Origin: Aegilops tauschii subsp. strangulata
Lineage: Eukaryota > Streptophyta > Magnoliopsida > Poales > Poaceae
Assembly: GCF_002575655.3 (NCBI RefSeq)
Contig: NC_053036.3
Span: forward strand, 158,510,627 to 158,574,626
Reading direction: 5' to 3'
Length of the DNA: 64,000 nucleotides
The notes below the pieces were generated by a model. The model was not told where the DNA came from, did not search any database, and worked only from the letters and a program-made list of their open reading frames with translations. This document shows, piece after piece, positions 1 through 11,400 of the stretch (position 1 is its first letter; every line of letters starts with the position of its first letter). The position numbers were made by a program, and so were the translations under genes.

Positions 1-798
1 TTGAAGAAGTTCAATATGGATCAGTCCAAGAAGGGGTTCTTGCCTGTATTGCAAGGTGTGCAATTGAGCACGGCTCAATGCCCGATCACGGCAGAAGACA
101 GAGAAAAGATGAGTGTCATCCCCTATGCCTCGGCCATAGGGTCTATTATGTATGCCATGCTGTGTACCAGACCTGATGTGAACCTTGCCGTAAGTTTGGT
201 AGGAAGGTACCAAAGTAATCCCGGCATGGAACACTGGACAGCGGTCAAGAATATCCTGAAGTACCTGAAAAGGACTAAGGATATGTTTCTCGTATATGGA
301 GGTGACGAAGAGCTCGTCGTAAAGGGTTACGTCGATGCTAGCTTCGACACAGATCTGGATGACTCGAAGTCACAAACCGGATACATGTATATTTTGAATG
401 GAGGGGCAGTAAGCTGGTGCAGTTGCAAGCAAAGCGTCGTGGCGGGATCTACATGTGAAGCGGAGTACATGGCAGCCTCGGAGGCAGCACAGGAAGCAGT
501 CTGGATGAAGGAGTTCATTACCGACCTAGGGGTGATTCCCAATGCGTCGGGCCCGATGACTCTCTTCTGTGACAACACTGGAGCTATTGCCCTTGCCAAG
601 GAGCCCAGGTTTCATAGAAAGACCAGGCATATCAAGCATCGCTTCAACTCCATTCGTGAAAGTGTTCAAAATGGAGACATAGATATTTGTAAAGTACATA
701 CGGACCTGAATGTAGCAGATCCGTTGACTAAACCTCTCCCTACAGCAAAACATGATCAACACCAGAACTCTTTGGGTGTTCGATTCATCACAATGTAA
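1..798 (+). CDS. Angela-type Copia pol, C-terminal end (RNase H), partial
   Basis: This is the 3' end of a Copia polyprotein, open at the left window edge and ending at TAA 796-798. After the RT tail (motifs CTRPDVNLA and ILKYLKRTKDMFLVYGG) comes the RNase H domain, roughly residues 108-225. It shows GYVDASFDTD, the STCEAEYMAA block and FCDNTGAIALAKE, which hold the catalytic acidic residues. HTDLNVADPLTKPL closes the protein. RNase H removes the RNA template during reverse transcription in the particle. The protein closely resembles the same region of the Copia at 26958-28121, so it belongs to the same Angela/BARE/WIS-like group. No stop or frameshift is visible in this part. The next features are a polypurine tract and an LTR, as expected for the 3' end of an element. 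Confidence 0.93.
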   Translation: MKKFNMDQSKKGFLPVLQGVQLSTAQCPITAEDREKMSVIPYASAIGSIMYAMLCTRPDVNLAVSLVGRYQSNPGMEHWTAVKNILKYLKRTKDMFLVYGGDEELVVKGYVDASFDTDLDDSKSQTGYMYILNGGAVSWCSCKQSVVAGSTCEAEYMAASEAAQEAVWMKEFITDLGVIPNASGPMTLFCDNTGAIALAKEPRFHRKTRHIKHRFNSIRESVQNGDIDICKVHTDLNVADPLTKPLPTAKHDQHQNSLGVRFITM

Positions 799-816
799 CT
801 AGATTATTGACTCTAG

Positions 817-830
817 TGCAAGTGGGAGAC
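817..830 (+). other. Polypurine tract of the left Angela-type element
   Basis: The stretch AGTGCAAGTGGGAGAC abuts the LTR start TGTTGG. It is the primer site for plus-strand DNA synthesis, and the same sequence precedes the LTR at 28155. Confidence 0.85.
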
Positions 831-2537
831 TGTTGGAAATATGCCCTAGAGGCAATAATGAATGGTTATTATTATATTTCTTTGTTCATGATAATTGTCT
901 ATTGTTCATGCTATAATTGTGTTATCCGGAAATCGTAATACATGTGTGAATACATAGACCACAACATGTCCCTAGTAAGCCTCTAGTTGACTAGCTCGTT
1001 GATCAACAGATAGTCATTGTTTCCTGACTATGGACATTGGATGTCATTGAAAACGGATCACATCATTAGGAGAATGATGTGATGGACAAGACCCAATCCT
1101 AAGCATAGCACAAAAGATCGTGTAGTTCATTTGCTAGAGCTTTTTCCAATGTCAAGTATCATTTCCTTAAACCATGAGATCGTGCAACTCCCGGATACCG
1201 TAGGAGTGCTTTGGGTGTGCCAAACGTCACAACGTAACTGGGTGACTATAAAGGTACACTACGGGTATCTCCGAAAGTGTCTGTTGAGTTGGCACAGATC
1301 GAGACTGGAATTTGTCACTCCGTATGACGGAGAGGTATCTCTGGGCCCACTCGGTAATGCATCATCATAATGAGCTCAATGTGACTAAGGAGTTAGCCGC
1401 GGGATCATGCATTACGGTACGAGTAAAGTGACTTGCCGGTAACGAGATTGAACAAGGTACTGGGATACCGACGATCGAATCTCGGGCAAGTAACGTACCG
1501 ATTGACAAAGGGAATTGTATACGGGATTGATTGAATCCTCGACATCGTGGTTCATCCGATGAGATCATCGTGGAACATGTGGGAGCCAACATGGGTATCC
1601 ACATCCCGCTGTTGGTTATTGACCGGAGAGGCGTCTCGGTCATGTCTGCATGTCTCCCGAACCCGTAGGGTCTACACACTTAAGGTTCGGTGACGCTAGG
1701 GTTGTAGAGATATGAGTATGCGGAAACCCGAAAGTTTTTCGGAGTCCCGGATGAGATCCCGGACGTCACGAGGAGTTCCGGAATGGTCCGGAGGTGAAGA
1801 ATTATATATAGGAAGTCCAGTTTTGGCCACCGGGAAAGTTTCGGGGGTTATCGGTATTGTACCGGGACCACGGAAGGGTCCCGGGGGTCCACCGGGTGGG
1901 GCCACCTATCCCAGAGGGCCCCATGGGCTGAAGTGGGAAGGGAACCAGCCCTTAGTGGGCTGGGGCGCCCCCCTTGGGCCTCCTCCTGCGCCTAGGGTTG
2001 GAAACCCTAGGGGTGGGGGGCGCCCCACTTGCCTTGGGGGGCAAGCTTCCCCCCTGGCCGCCCCCCCTTGTAGATGGGATCCATGGCCGGCGCCCCCCTC
2101 CCAGGGGGCCTATATATAGTGGGGGGAGGGAGGGCAGCAGCACTACAGCCCCTGGCACCTCCCTCACCCCCTGCAACACCTCTCCCTCCCGCTAGTGCTT
2201 GGCGAAGCCCTGCCGGGATCCCGCTACTTCCACCACCACGCCGTCGTGCTGCTGGATCTCCATCAACCTCTCCTTCCCCCTTGATGGATCAAGAAGGAGG
2301 AGACGTCGCTGCTCCGTACGTGTGTTGAACGCGGACGTGCCGTCCGTTCGACACTTGGTCATCGGTGATTTGGATCACGACGAGTACGACTCCATCAAAC
2401 CCGTTCACTTGAACGCTTCCGCTCGCGATCTACAGGGGTATGTAGGTGCACTCCTTTCCCCTCGTTGCTAGTAAACTCCATAGATGGATCTTGGTGATGC
2501 ATAGATAATTTTAAAAATTCTGCAACGATGCCCAACA
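831..2537 (+). repeat. 3' LTR of Angela-type Copia
   Basis: The LTR begins TGTTGGAAATATGCCCTAG and ends GCCCAACA, the TG...CA form of the Angela/BARE/WIS group, and is ~1.7 kb long. A TATA box (CTATATATAG, about 2109-2118) lies ~430 bp before the 3' end, downstream of a GC-rich stretch. The sequence after it, ATATA (2538-2542), is the presumed target duplication; its partner is outside the window. Short ORFs inside the LTR show no retroelement protein similarity. Confidence 0.93.
2109..2118 (+). promoter_or_regulatory. LTR TATA box
   Basis: CTATATATAG sits in the U3 part of the LTR after a GC-rich stretch, where LTR promoters of this group have their TATA element. Confidence 0.6.
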
Positions 2538-2542
2538 ATATA

Positions 2543-3343
2543 TACCCCTCCACCTACTCTTCATTCGTGGAGAGAGCCATCAGAACATGCCTACACTTCC
2601 AACATACATTTTCTGAGAGAGAACCACCTACACTTGTGTTGAGATCAATATATTCCATTCCAACCACATAAATCTTAATCTCTAGCCTTCCCAAAGTTGC
2701 TTTCCACTCAAATCATCTTTGCACCAAATCCAAATCCTGTGAGAGAGAGTTGAGTGTTGGGGAGACTATCATTTGAAGCACAAGAGCAAGGAGTTCATCA
2801 TCAACACACCATTTTGTACTTCTTGGAGAGTGGTGTCTCCTAGATTGGCTAGGTGTCACTTGGGAGCCTCCGTCAAGATTGTGGAGTTGAACCAAGGAGT
2901 TTGTAAGGGCAAGGAGATCGCCTACTTCGTGAAGATCTACCCGAGTGAGGCAAGTCCTTCGTGGGCGACGGCCATAGTGGGATAGACAAGGTTGCTTCTT
3001 CGTGGACCCTTTGTGGGTGGAGCCCTCCATGGACTCGTGCAACCGTTACCCTTCGTGGGTTCAAGTCTCCATCAACGTGGATGTACGATAGCACCACCTA
3101 TCGGAACGACGGATAAAAAATCTCCATGTCAACATTGCGTTTGCACCCTCAAACTCCTCCCTTTACCTTCATATGCAATTGTTTTACTTTCCGCTGCTAC
3201 ACTCTTAGAATTGCATGTGTAGGTTGATTGCTTGACTTGTGCTAAGTTGCTAAAATTTGCCAAGAACTAAAATTGGGAAAAGGCTAGATTTTTAATTGGT
3301 CAAGTAGTCTAATCCCCCCTCTAGACATACTTTCGATCCTACA
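2543..3343 (+). repeat. 3' part of an LTR from another, unassigned retrotransposon
   Basis: About 800 bp without a convincing ORF. Its end, CCCCCCTCTAGACATAC followed by TTTCGATCCTACA, looks like the CA terminus of a Triticeae LTR. The 5' part of this LTR is missing. It lies between the Angela 3' LTR and an Angela-type LTR fragment. The repeated AGAGAG and CTTCGTGG words fit LTR R/U5 sequence. Family not recognised. Confidence 0.5.
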
Positions 3344-3856
3344 GTTCTCGAACCCGTAGGGTCCGCACGCTTAACGTTCGATGATGATTTGTTATTATAT
3401 GAGTTATGTGATTTGGTGACCAAATGTTGTTTGGAGTCCCAGATGAGATCACGGACATGATGAGGAGTCTCGAAATGGTCGAGAGGTAAAGATTTTTATA
3501 TAGGACGATGGTATTCGGACACCGAAAGTGTTCCGGGAAGCACCGGCTACTTATCGGGGCACCGGAAGGGGTTCCGGGCACACCCGGCAAAAGATATGGG
3601 CCTTATGGGCCAAGAGGGGAAACACACCAGCCACAAAGGGGATGGTGCGCCCCCACCATATGGGCTGGCCAAATTGGAGTAGAAAAGGGGAAGGAGGAAA
3701 GGAAAAAGGGAATAGGACTCCCCCTCCCCCCTCTTCCCTTCCTACTCAGAATAGGAATAGGGAAGCCTTGGCTGCCTCTGCTCCCCTCCAACCTATATAT
3801 ATGTGGGCTGGCACCGCTAGAACACAAAACAACATTGTTAGCCGTATGCGGCGCCC
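3344..3856 (+). repeat. Angela-type LTR fragment, truncated at both ends
   Basis: GTTCTCGAACCCGTAGGG and the following bases match the middle of the Angela-type LTRs at 22015 and 28964. The match runs through the TATA region (CCTATATATATG near 3792) to a GCCGTATGCGGC segment. It stops exactly where the minus-strand LTR terminus TGTTGGGG begins at 3857. This is probably old LTR sequence into which the minus-strand element inserted. The expected continuation on the far side was not found. Confidence 0.75.
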
Positions 3857-4261
3857 TGTTGGGGAACGTAGCATGCAATTTCAAAAAATTTACTACGCTC
3901 ACGCAAGATCTATCTAGGAGATGCATAGCAACGAGAGGGGTAGAGTATGTCCACGTACCGTCGTAGAACGAAAGCGGAAGCGTTTGACAATGCAGCTGAT
4001 GTAGTCGAACTTCTTCTCGTTCCGACCGATCAAGCACCAAACGTACGGCACCTCCGAATTCTACACACGTTCAGCTCGATGACGTCCCTCGAACTGTTGA
4101 TCCAGCAAAGTGTCGAGGGAGAGTTCTATCAGCACGACGGCGTGGTGATGCCGTGATGGTGATGGTGAAGTGAACCGCGCAGGGCTTCGCCTAAGCACTA
4201 CGTGAATATGTCCGGAGGCGTAAACTGTGCAGGGGTGCGCGGCACACGGCTAACATGTTTG
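3857..4261 (-). repeat. 3' LTR of the minus-strand Copia, distal part
   Basis: Read on the minus strand it ends ...CCCCAACA at 3857 and carries the same R/U5 features as 22560-22917, such as GTGCTTAGGCGAAGCCCTG. It is cut at 4261 by the chromovirus and resumes at 15206, with GTTTG on both sides. Confidence 0.88.
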
Positions 4262-6983
4262 TGTAACATCCCAAATTTTCAATTTGGAATATTATACATA
4301 GGTCATCCATGCATATCATATTTTATTGCATTTCGTTTTGCAATCCTCAAAATTCTAAGCAACTCAAGGACGCACGGAGAGAGTTGGGGATTTCACGTTT
4401 TTCATATTTGAATTTTTTTTCAAATATCGAAGCAAGGATCATTTCGTTTTAATTATTTTTCCTCTCCCAAAATATTTCATATTAAAATATATGAGAGGAG
4501 ATAATATGACTTCTCCAAAATAAATGAAATATTTGAAGAAAAATACTAAAATCAAATAAATAATTTTATTTGAATTTTATTGCAATTTTATTTGAATTAG
4601 AAAAATATGCATTTTTCAAAATTACATTTTAGGGCCAAGAAAATGTTCACTTTGTTCTAAATATTCTATTTATATGGTGAAAATTAGTTTTGCTATTTTA
4701 GATTTTTATTTTATTTTCTAGCATTTTTTCGGCGAAATCAGTTTAAAAAAAGTTTTGCTTCGGACCGACTGGGCCGAAAGCCCAGCCGGCCCACTCCGCT
4801 GCCGCCGTCGCATTCGTCCCCGAGCTGGACTCCTCGAGGGAGTCCGAGCCGCCGCCGTCGCCACCCCGTCGCCCCTCCCCCAAGCCGCGCCACCTTTAAA
4901 AGCCGACCCGGGCCGGCCCTGGAGCCCCAAGCCGGAGCCGCCGCCGCCTCCCGAGCGCCGCCGCCGGTGCAGCCCGCTGCCGCCCGCGCCGCCCGCGCGC
5001 CGCACACCGCCGTGCCCTGCCCTGCCTCGCCTCGCTAGAGCCGCCGCCGTTCCCAATCCGATCCGAGCCGCCGGTTTTTTTGGTTTTAGGTAAAAACCCA
5101 GGTTTAAAAAAAACCCTAGATGCGTTTTTTATTTTATCGGTTCGGTTTTCTCGGTTTAGTTGTTTAGAGGACGTTCGTCCGTTTGTTCACTTTAACGAAC
5201 GTTGTTCATTATTTAGCCGCAGACAGCGAACGTTCGTTCGTTAGCCTGTTCGTCTCATTTTTTCCAAGGTTTTCCGCGATTATTTTCGATCGTGATTTCT
5301 GCCCTGATCTTCGTTTTAGTTTATCTTTCCGCTCGTTTATCCAAATCAGGTGAAACAAGCACCTAGATCTTCGTCTCGAAGCCCTCTTTCTGTTTAACCA
5401 ACTTGAACAAGATTTTGGTACTGTAAAATTTGACTTTAGTCCAGATTAGTAAACGGATCTTGTTTCTTTCGTAGTTTGAGTTTCGTTGCTCTGTTTGATT
5501 TGATTCTTTTTGCAAACCGGAGTTCTTCAGTTGAACTTTCTGGTTAGATCTTCTTATTTGAGTTTTACCCGTGCATCTTTGCTTGATTGCTTATGTATGC
5601 TATTGTTTGTTTGTGATAGAATTCCCGCAGTGCGAAGCATGCTACTACGAGTCTTTAGGATTTGCAGATCGTCAGCAAGGCAAGTAACACATTAATCATA
5701 CTCTTTTCATACCCAGTTTTTATGCATTAGTTACAATCCTCAAACACTGCATGATTAGGATGTGATTAACTTGTGGGTACTGGGAAGTAGATGATGAAGT
5801 AGAACCTATTACCTGTTTTATTAATAAACCCATGGGAGTTACTTCTACGTTATGCTTATATTGCCATGCTATGCTCGTAGACGTGCATTGGGTTTGAGTG
5901 TATCCATCAGAGATGAGAGTTTTTTAATTGATGGTTCAACTTAAGGTGGCAACTTTAATACACATCTAGGTGGATTGCTTGTGGGCACCTGGAGAATCCA
6001 GTGTTGTCCTAGGATATCCCGGAGTACCCGTGTGATCATCCTACGGTCCGCCACCCAGGCTCAAAGGGATCAGAAGATTATTCATGCTAGAAACTTTCGT
6101 GTGCAGCCACAAGCTATTATGGGCTCTAGCATAGTTGAGTAGGTTGCATGACCTCTTTCAGTGGTAGGCTAGCAGACGTAGAGGGAAAGTAGGTGTAACT
6201 GTCTACCCAGAGTAAAGAGTTAATGTTTCTGAAAGACTGTGTCTCGGTCATCCGTTTCTCAAACACCATGTAGTGCGACAAATCCAACGGAGGAGATCGA
6301 GTCTTGTGGGGAAAAGTGTGCAAACCTCTGCAGAGTGTACAAACTAATCATGGTTAGACGTGTCCCCGGTTATGGACATTTTGAGTATCTGGTACTTGAA
6401 TTATTGGTTTGATCTCATCACTCTAAATTAATTTGTTGGGATGATAATGACTACTTTAATTGGGATTGAGTTGGAGGAACCTTCTCAATGATGTTTCAAC
6501 TACCATGATAGTTAAATATAACATATTCCTTTGTTGTAGGGAAAAACTGGCTTTTCGCAAAAAATTATAACCATAGAGCCTCCACCAGCCATATATGCAT
6601 GTAGTGATAGCATTTATCTGTTCATTGCTCTACTGTGTTATATTGCCAGCATATTCCATGTGCTGGTCCGTTTCGGGCTGCAACATATCATGCTGCAGAC
6701 TTTGCAGACGAAGAGTAAGGTGCGCTAGGTCGTTGTCATGCACTCAGCTATGCCGTTGGAGTTGATGGACTCACTTTACCTTCCAAGCCTTCCGCTGTTA
6801 TCTCATTTAGATGGCCTTAAGCCATATTTATTGTAATAAGTTCTCTCTTGAGACATTCGATGTAATAAGTGTGTGATTGCTACTCTGTTATAAATCCATT
6901 AAAAGTAATGTGTGTGTCAGCATTACCGATCCAGGGATGATACTGAACACAGATATTTGACCGTCTGAGGTCGGATCACTACA
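4262..6983 (+). repeat. 5' LTR of the chromovirus
   Basis: A 2.7 kb LTR. It opens with AT-rich sequence, then a very GC-rich CCG/GCC block (about 4780-5060), then low-GC sequence. A TATA-like CTTTAAAAG lies at 4894-4902 inside the GC block. It aligns along its length with 12448-15200, with scattered substitutions and small indels. ORFs inside the GC block occur on both strands and look like compositional artefacts. Confidence 0.93.
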
Positions 6984-6986
6984 AGA

Positions 6987-7000
6987 TGTTATCAGAGCAC
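6987..7000 (+). other. Primer binding site of the chromovirus
   Basis: TGTTATCAGAGC lies 3 bases after the LTR end and matches the initiator methionine tRNA primer site (TGGTATCAGAGC) with one change. Confidence 0.75.
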
Positions 7001-7090
7001 ACGCTGAATGTAGGACACAACCACTAAGATGAGCCATAGGTCACTCTTCTCTACTCATTTCTGACTCCTCTCCATTTTCTACTCTTTAGG

Positions 7091-7833
7091 ATGGCAGACT
7101 CAAGGAACAAGTTTACACAACCGGATGAAGACACACCCTTTGGACGACACTTGAAGGAAATCACTAGGTACCTGAACATCGTAATACCAAGCTTCACTGG
7201 GACCTACACCGCCACTTTACCAGAAGAGGAGCGCTGGATGATTCGAGTTCAAGTTCCAGGAAGGACATTCACGCCAGTCACTGAGCCCATAGAGTTTTCC
7301 TTTGATGCACCAACCTGGAGTCTAGGAAAGAGCATGGCAGCCCACATCGCCATGGGACGCATTGGCGAAGTTTATCACAAGGATCTCAAGGATACTATGT
7401 ACAAATATGTGGGCGCCGAGATGAGCAATGGGAGATAGTCAGCACCAGGAGGGACAGGTCCATTGCAGCTTTCATCCAGGAGCTAAACCAGCACATTCGT
7501 CGGCAGGAGAATCAGATGTGCGCAGGCATGATAGATCTGAAGAAGGCAATGACCAGGATCACAGAGCTAGAAGAGGAACTCAAGTCTACACGCGATGGAT
7601 ATGAGGAGGAAATGACGATACTCGTGGAGAAGAATGACGACCTGACAAGGAAGCTAGGAGTTTTTATGGGAGACCCCGCGCCAGGAGGAGAAGACGATGA
7701 ACCCAAGGAAATTCGTTCTGAAGACTACATCATCATCGACGACACCGACTCCGACCCTGATGGTAGTGATGATGATTATGAAGACGAAGCTGGAGCAGAT
7801 ATCATGGAGTCTTCCACCGATCAAAATTTCTAG
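7091..7833 (+). pseudogene. Extra ORF upstream of chromovirus gag, frameshifted
   Basis: Two ORFs (7091-7438 and a frame running into 7516-7833) join into one protein of ~245 residues if a single frameshift near 7410-7430 is allowed. The N-terminal half is a compact domain containing PSFTGTYTATLPEEERW and EFSFDAPTWSLGKSMAAHIA. The C-terminal half is a probable coiled coil (ITELEEELKSTRDGYEEEM) with a very acidic tail (DDTDSDPDGSDDDYEDEAG). It lies between the primer site and gag in the sense direction. It lacks gag, PR and pol motifs and I do not recognise its function. A pyrimidine-rich stretch ending CTTTAG just before the ATG could be a splice acceptor. Extra ORFs upstream of gag are known in some plant Gypsy lineages. 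Confidence 0.6.
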
Positions 7834-8035
7834 ATGATCACCATATGATTAATAGTATTTCCCCATGTATATAGTAGTAGCCCGAGCACTTTTGTCACGA
7901 TAGTTTTAGACCGATTGTATGCCCTTGCTTGAATTGATATGGTGTGATATGATTGTGTTTGCCTCATGTGCATATGGGTAGTGCTTTCTCACTAGACCTC
8001 ATTCTATTCTAATCTGTCCCCTCTAAACCCATCAG

Positions 8036-9253
8036 ATGCCTCCGAGACGTGATACCGGATTTGTCTTCCCACTGGAGATCACCCAGTTGATCCAGCAGTA
8101 GAATGCCTTGATGCAGATATTAGTCCAGAACCAAGGCCACAACAACAACAACCCACCGCCACCACCTCCAGTTGACAACTTAGCTCGCTTTCTGAGCTTG
8201 CAGTCGCCGGTGTTTTCTAGTAGCAGCGAGCCAATAGTTGCTGATGACTCGCTACGCAAGATTGGAAGGGAGTTGACCACCGCAGGTTGCACAGATGCTG
8301 AGAAGGTGCGTTTTGCCGCACATCAATTGAATGGACCCGCAGCCGCATGGTGGGAGAATTACACGACAACTTTCCCTATAGCCAATGTCACTTGGGATCA
8401 GTTTCAGCAAGCTTTTCGCACAGCCCATGTCTCAACTGGAGCTATGAGCATGAAGAAGCGTGAGTTTCGCAACTTGCGCCAGGGAAATCGTACTGTGGCT
8501 CAGTATGTAGATGAGTTTGGTAAGCTATCTCGCTATGCCCCAGATGATGTGGCCACAGATGCCGCGAAGCAGGAGAAGTTTATGGAAGGGTTGAATGATG
8601 AGATGAGCATGCAGTTGATGGTGGAAACATTTAACAACTACCAGGAGCTGGTAGACAAGGCTCTTATGATTGAAGGGAAGCAGCAGCAGATAGAGAGCCG
8701 CAAAAGGAAGTATGGACAAGGGAAGTACAATTCCGGAGCTCAGCAGAAGCCCCGTTTCACCCCGAACTCGGGAGGATTTACCCATAACCATGGAGGCCAT
8801 ACCCACAATGCAGGAAGTTTGCATAACCATAGTGGCCCCAAGAATGGGAATGGGAATGGAGCAAGCAGCAATCAGAACCGCTCTAACCCAGCAACACCCA
8901 CCAAGAAGGATCTAAGTCACATTACTTGTTTCAAGTGCGGGAAGACTGGACACTATGCCACTGAGTGCCCTGAAGTGAAGAATGGGAATGGCAATGGAAG
9001 CTCTGGGAAGAAGCCCAACCCTTTCAACAGGGGACAAGTGAACCACGTGAACGTGGAGGAGGTTGAAGAGCAGCCTGATGCAGTTGTCAGTAAGTTTTTG
9101 GTTAAGTCATTTACTGCAATTGTTCTTTTTGATACTGGTGCATCGCATTCATACATTTCAAGGGGATTCGTGGATAAATATAAGTTGCCCACTAAAGTAC
9201 TTAGGACACCTATGTTAGTAAGCTCACCAGGAGCGGAGTATATGGCAAGTTAA
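8036..9253 (+). pseudogene. Chromovirus gag and start of protease
   Basis: The likely start is ATG 8036 (MPPRRDTGFVF). A TAG at 8099-8101, in a run of CAG codons, separates it from the long frame starting at 8108. The capsid region (about 8200-8700) has the retrotransposon gag pattern AWWENYTTTFP and FRNLRQGNRTVAQYVDEF. A basic, Asn/Gly/His-rich linker follows, then a CCHC zinc knuckle (CFKCGKTGHYATEC) for nucleic acid binding. Next is the protease start with catalytic LFDTGASHSYIS. The frame ends at TAA 9251-9253, and a TAG follows in frame at about 9263. The product would form the particle shell and process the polyprotein. Confidence 0.9.
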
Positions 9254-9265
9254 GGATGTTTTTAG

Positions 9266-9469
9266 ATGCCATTGACCATTGGAACCCATGTTTTCCCCTT
9301 AGACCTGATAATTTTGGAGTCACAAGGATTGGATGTGATACTAGGAATGGATTGGCTATCGATGTATGGGGGAAACATTGATTGCGCCAGTAAGTCGATT
9401 TTACTCACCACCCCAGAGGGAAAAGGATCAGGTACGTATCCAGGCATGCGCCAAAGAGGACCCAAGTGA
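9266..9469 (+). pseudogene. Chromovirus protease C-terminal part
   Basis: Same frame as gag, continuing after two in-frame stops. It carries GLDVILGMDWLSMYGGNIDC, the conserved segment after the active site in Gypsy proteases. A frameshift near 9420-9430 moves the downstream RT into another frame. Confidence 0.85.
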
Positions 9470-10530
9470 ATTCTCTCTCGGGAGTTGTTCAAGAGGAAGT
9501 GCCTGTAGTGAAGGATTACCCAGATGTATTTCCAGAGGAGCTACCAGGCATGCCGCCAGATCGAGACATCGAGTTTTTGATAGAGCTATTGCCAGGCACC
9601 GGACCGATATCGAAGAGACCATACTGGATGCCCGCGAATGATCTGGAAAAGATCAAGAAGCAGATTAAGGAGTTATTGGAGAAAGGTTACATTCGACGAA
9701 GTTCATCACCACGGGGAGCCCCAGTGCTCTTGGTTGAGAAGAAGGATGGATCCTTAAGAATGGTTGTTGATTATCGAGCCTTGAATGAGGTGACCATCAA
9801 GAACAAGTACCCACTGCCGATGATCAATGATTTGTTTGACCAGCTACAAGGAGCTAAAGTGTTTTCGAAGATCGACCGGCGATCAGGATACCACCAGCTG
9901 AAGATCCGGGAAAAGGATATACCAAAAACAGCTTTCACCACAAGGTATGGGTTGTATGAGTATACGGTTATGTCATTTGGACTGACTAATGCCCCTGCCT
10001 ATTTCATGAGTATGATGAATAAGGTGTTCATGGAATTCTTGGATAAGTTTGTCATGGTGTTCATTGATGATATCTTGGTGTACTCGAAGAATGAAGAAGA
10101 ACACAAGGAGCATTTACGTTTGGTTCTTGAGAAACTCAGGGAACATCAGTTATATGCCAAGTTCAGCAAATGTGAGTTTTGGTTGAAGGAAGTTGGATTT
10201 CTTGGACATGTTATATCAGGAGAGGGTATAGCAGTGGATCCTACCAAGGTTCAGTCAGTCACTGAGTGGTTGGCACCCACCTCAGTTGGAGAGATCCGCA
10301 GTTTTCTTGGACTCGCGGGATACTATCGGAGATTCATTGAGAACTCTTCCAAGATTGCGAAGCCTATGACGGCATTGTTGAAGAAGGACACCAAGTTCCA
10401 TTGGATTGAAGAATGTGAAGCAAGTTTCCAGGAGTTGAAGAAACGCTTGGTTACAGTCCCAGTGCTGATTTTGCTAGATATACGCAAGGATTTCCAAGTG
10501 TATTGCGACGCATCTCGTTTAGGTCTTTGA
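9466..10530 (+). pseudogene. Chromovirus reverse transcriptase
   Basis: The RT domain is nearly complete: [20 protein letters not shown], then [20 protein letters not shown], then the catalytic [13 protein letters not shown] (the family usually has SKIDLRSGYHQL). These are followed by [12 protein letters not shown] and the second catalytic motif [10 protein letters not shown]. The connection domain ([12 protein letters not shown]) runs into the start of RNase H (YCDASRLGL). The frame is closed by TGA 10528-10530, probably a former glycine codon. The enzyme copies element RNA into DNA in the cytoplasmic particle. Confidence 0.92.
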
Positions 10531-10539
10531 GGAGTACTT

Positions 10540-11400
10540 ATGCAAGACGGAAGAGTTGTTTCATATGCCTCACGTCAGCTTCGACCACATGAGTTGAATT
10601 ACGCCACACATGATTTGGAGTTAGCAGCAGTAGTGCATGCGCTCAAGACCTGGAGACATTTTCTTATTGGAAACCGTTGTGATGTGTACACGCATCACAA
10701 GAGTTTGAAGTACATTTTCACTCAGAAGGAGCTGAACCTCAGGCAGAGGAGATGGTTGGAACTCATAAAGGATTATGATATGAAGTTGCACTATCATCCA
10801 GGCAAGGCCAATGTTGTAGCAGACGCTTTGAGCCGGAAGAGTTATGCCAATACGCTCATGAGCGGAGGATTACCAAAGGAGTTGGCCGAAGATCTCAGGG
10901 AGCTTCGTTTGGAGATAGTCCCTAGAGGTTTTGTTGCAGCATTGGAGGCTCAGTCAACGTTATTGGGAAAGATTCGAGAAGCTCAGAAGGATGACAAAGA
11001 AATTGCCAAGATAAAGGAGAAGATGAGTGAAGGAAAAGCCAAAGGTTTTCGTGAGGATGAGCACGACACCTTGTGGTTTGAGGACCGTGTATATGTGACC
11101 AATAATGCCGAGATCAGGAAGTTGATACTACAGGAAGCTCATGACTCGCCATACTCGATACACCCCGGAAACACCAAGATGTATTTAGATTTGAAGGAGC
11201 ATTTCTGGTGGACTGGAATGAAGAAGGATATTGCCGAGTATGTAGCCGTATGTGATGTATGTCAGAGAGTGAAGGTAGAACATCAGAAGCCAGCAGGATT
11301 ACTGCAGCCTATGCCGATACCCGAATGGAAGTGGGACAAGCTTGGCATGGATTTTATCATCGGATTACCCAGGAACCGATCGGGATATGATTCTATCTGA
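10540..11400 (+). pseudogene. Chromovirus RNase H and integrase N-terminal half
   Basis: Same frame as the RT, after the TGA. RNase H continues with [38 protein letters not shown] and [10 protein letters not shown]. The integrase zinc-binding region follows ([17 protein letters not shown]...CDVCQRVK, an HHCC pattern). The start of the catalytic core, [13 protein letters not shown], carries the first catalytic Asp. TGA 11398-11400 replaces a probable tryptophan codon. Confidence 0.9.

Noticed and set aside
1131..2471. Several 70-135 codon ORFs inside the first LTR
   Set aside because: They fall within non-coding LTR sequence shared with other LTRs and show no protein features.
4718..5093. Overlapping long ORFs on both strands in GC-rich sequence (also 12861-13325)
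   Set aside because: They lie in the GC-rich part of the chromovirus LTRs, consist of Arg/Ala/Pro/Gly runs in several frames and lack any domain. Composition explains them.
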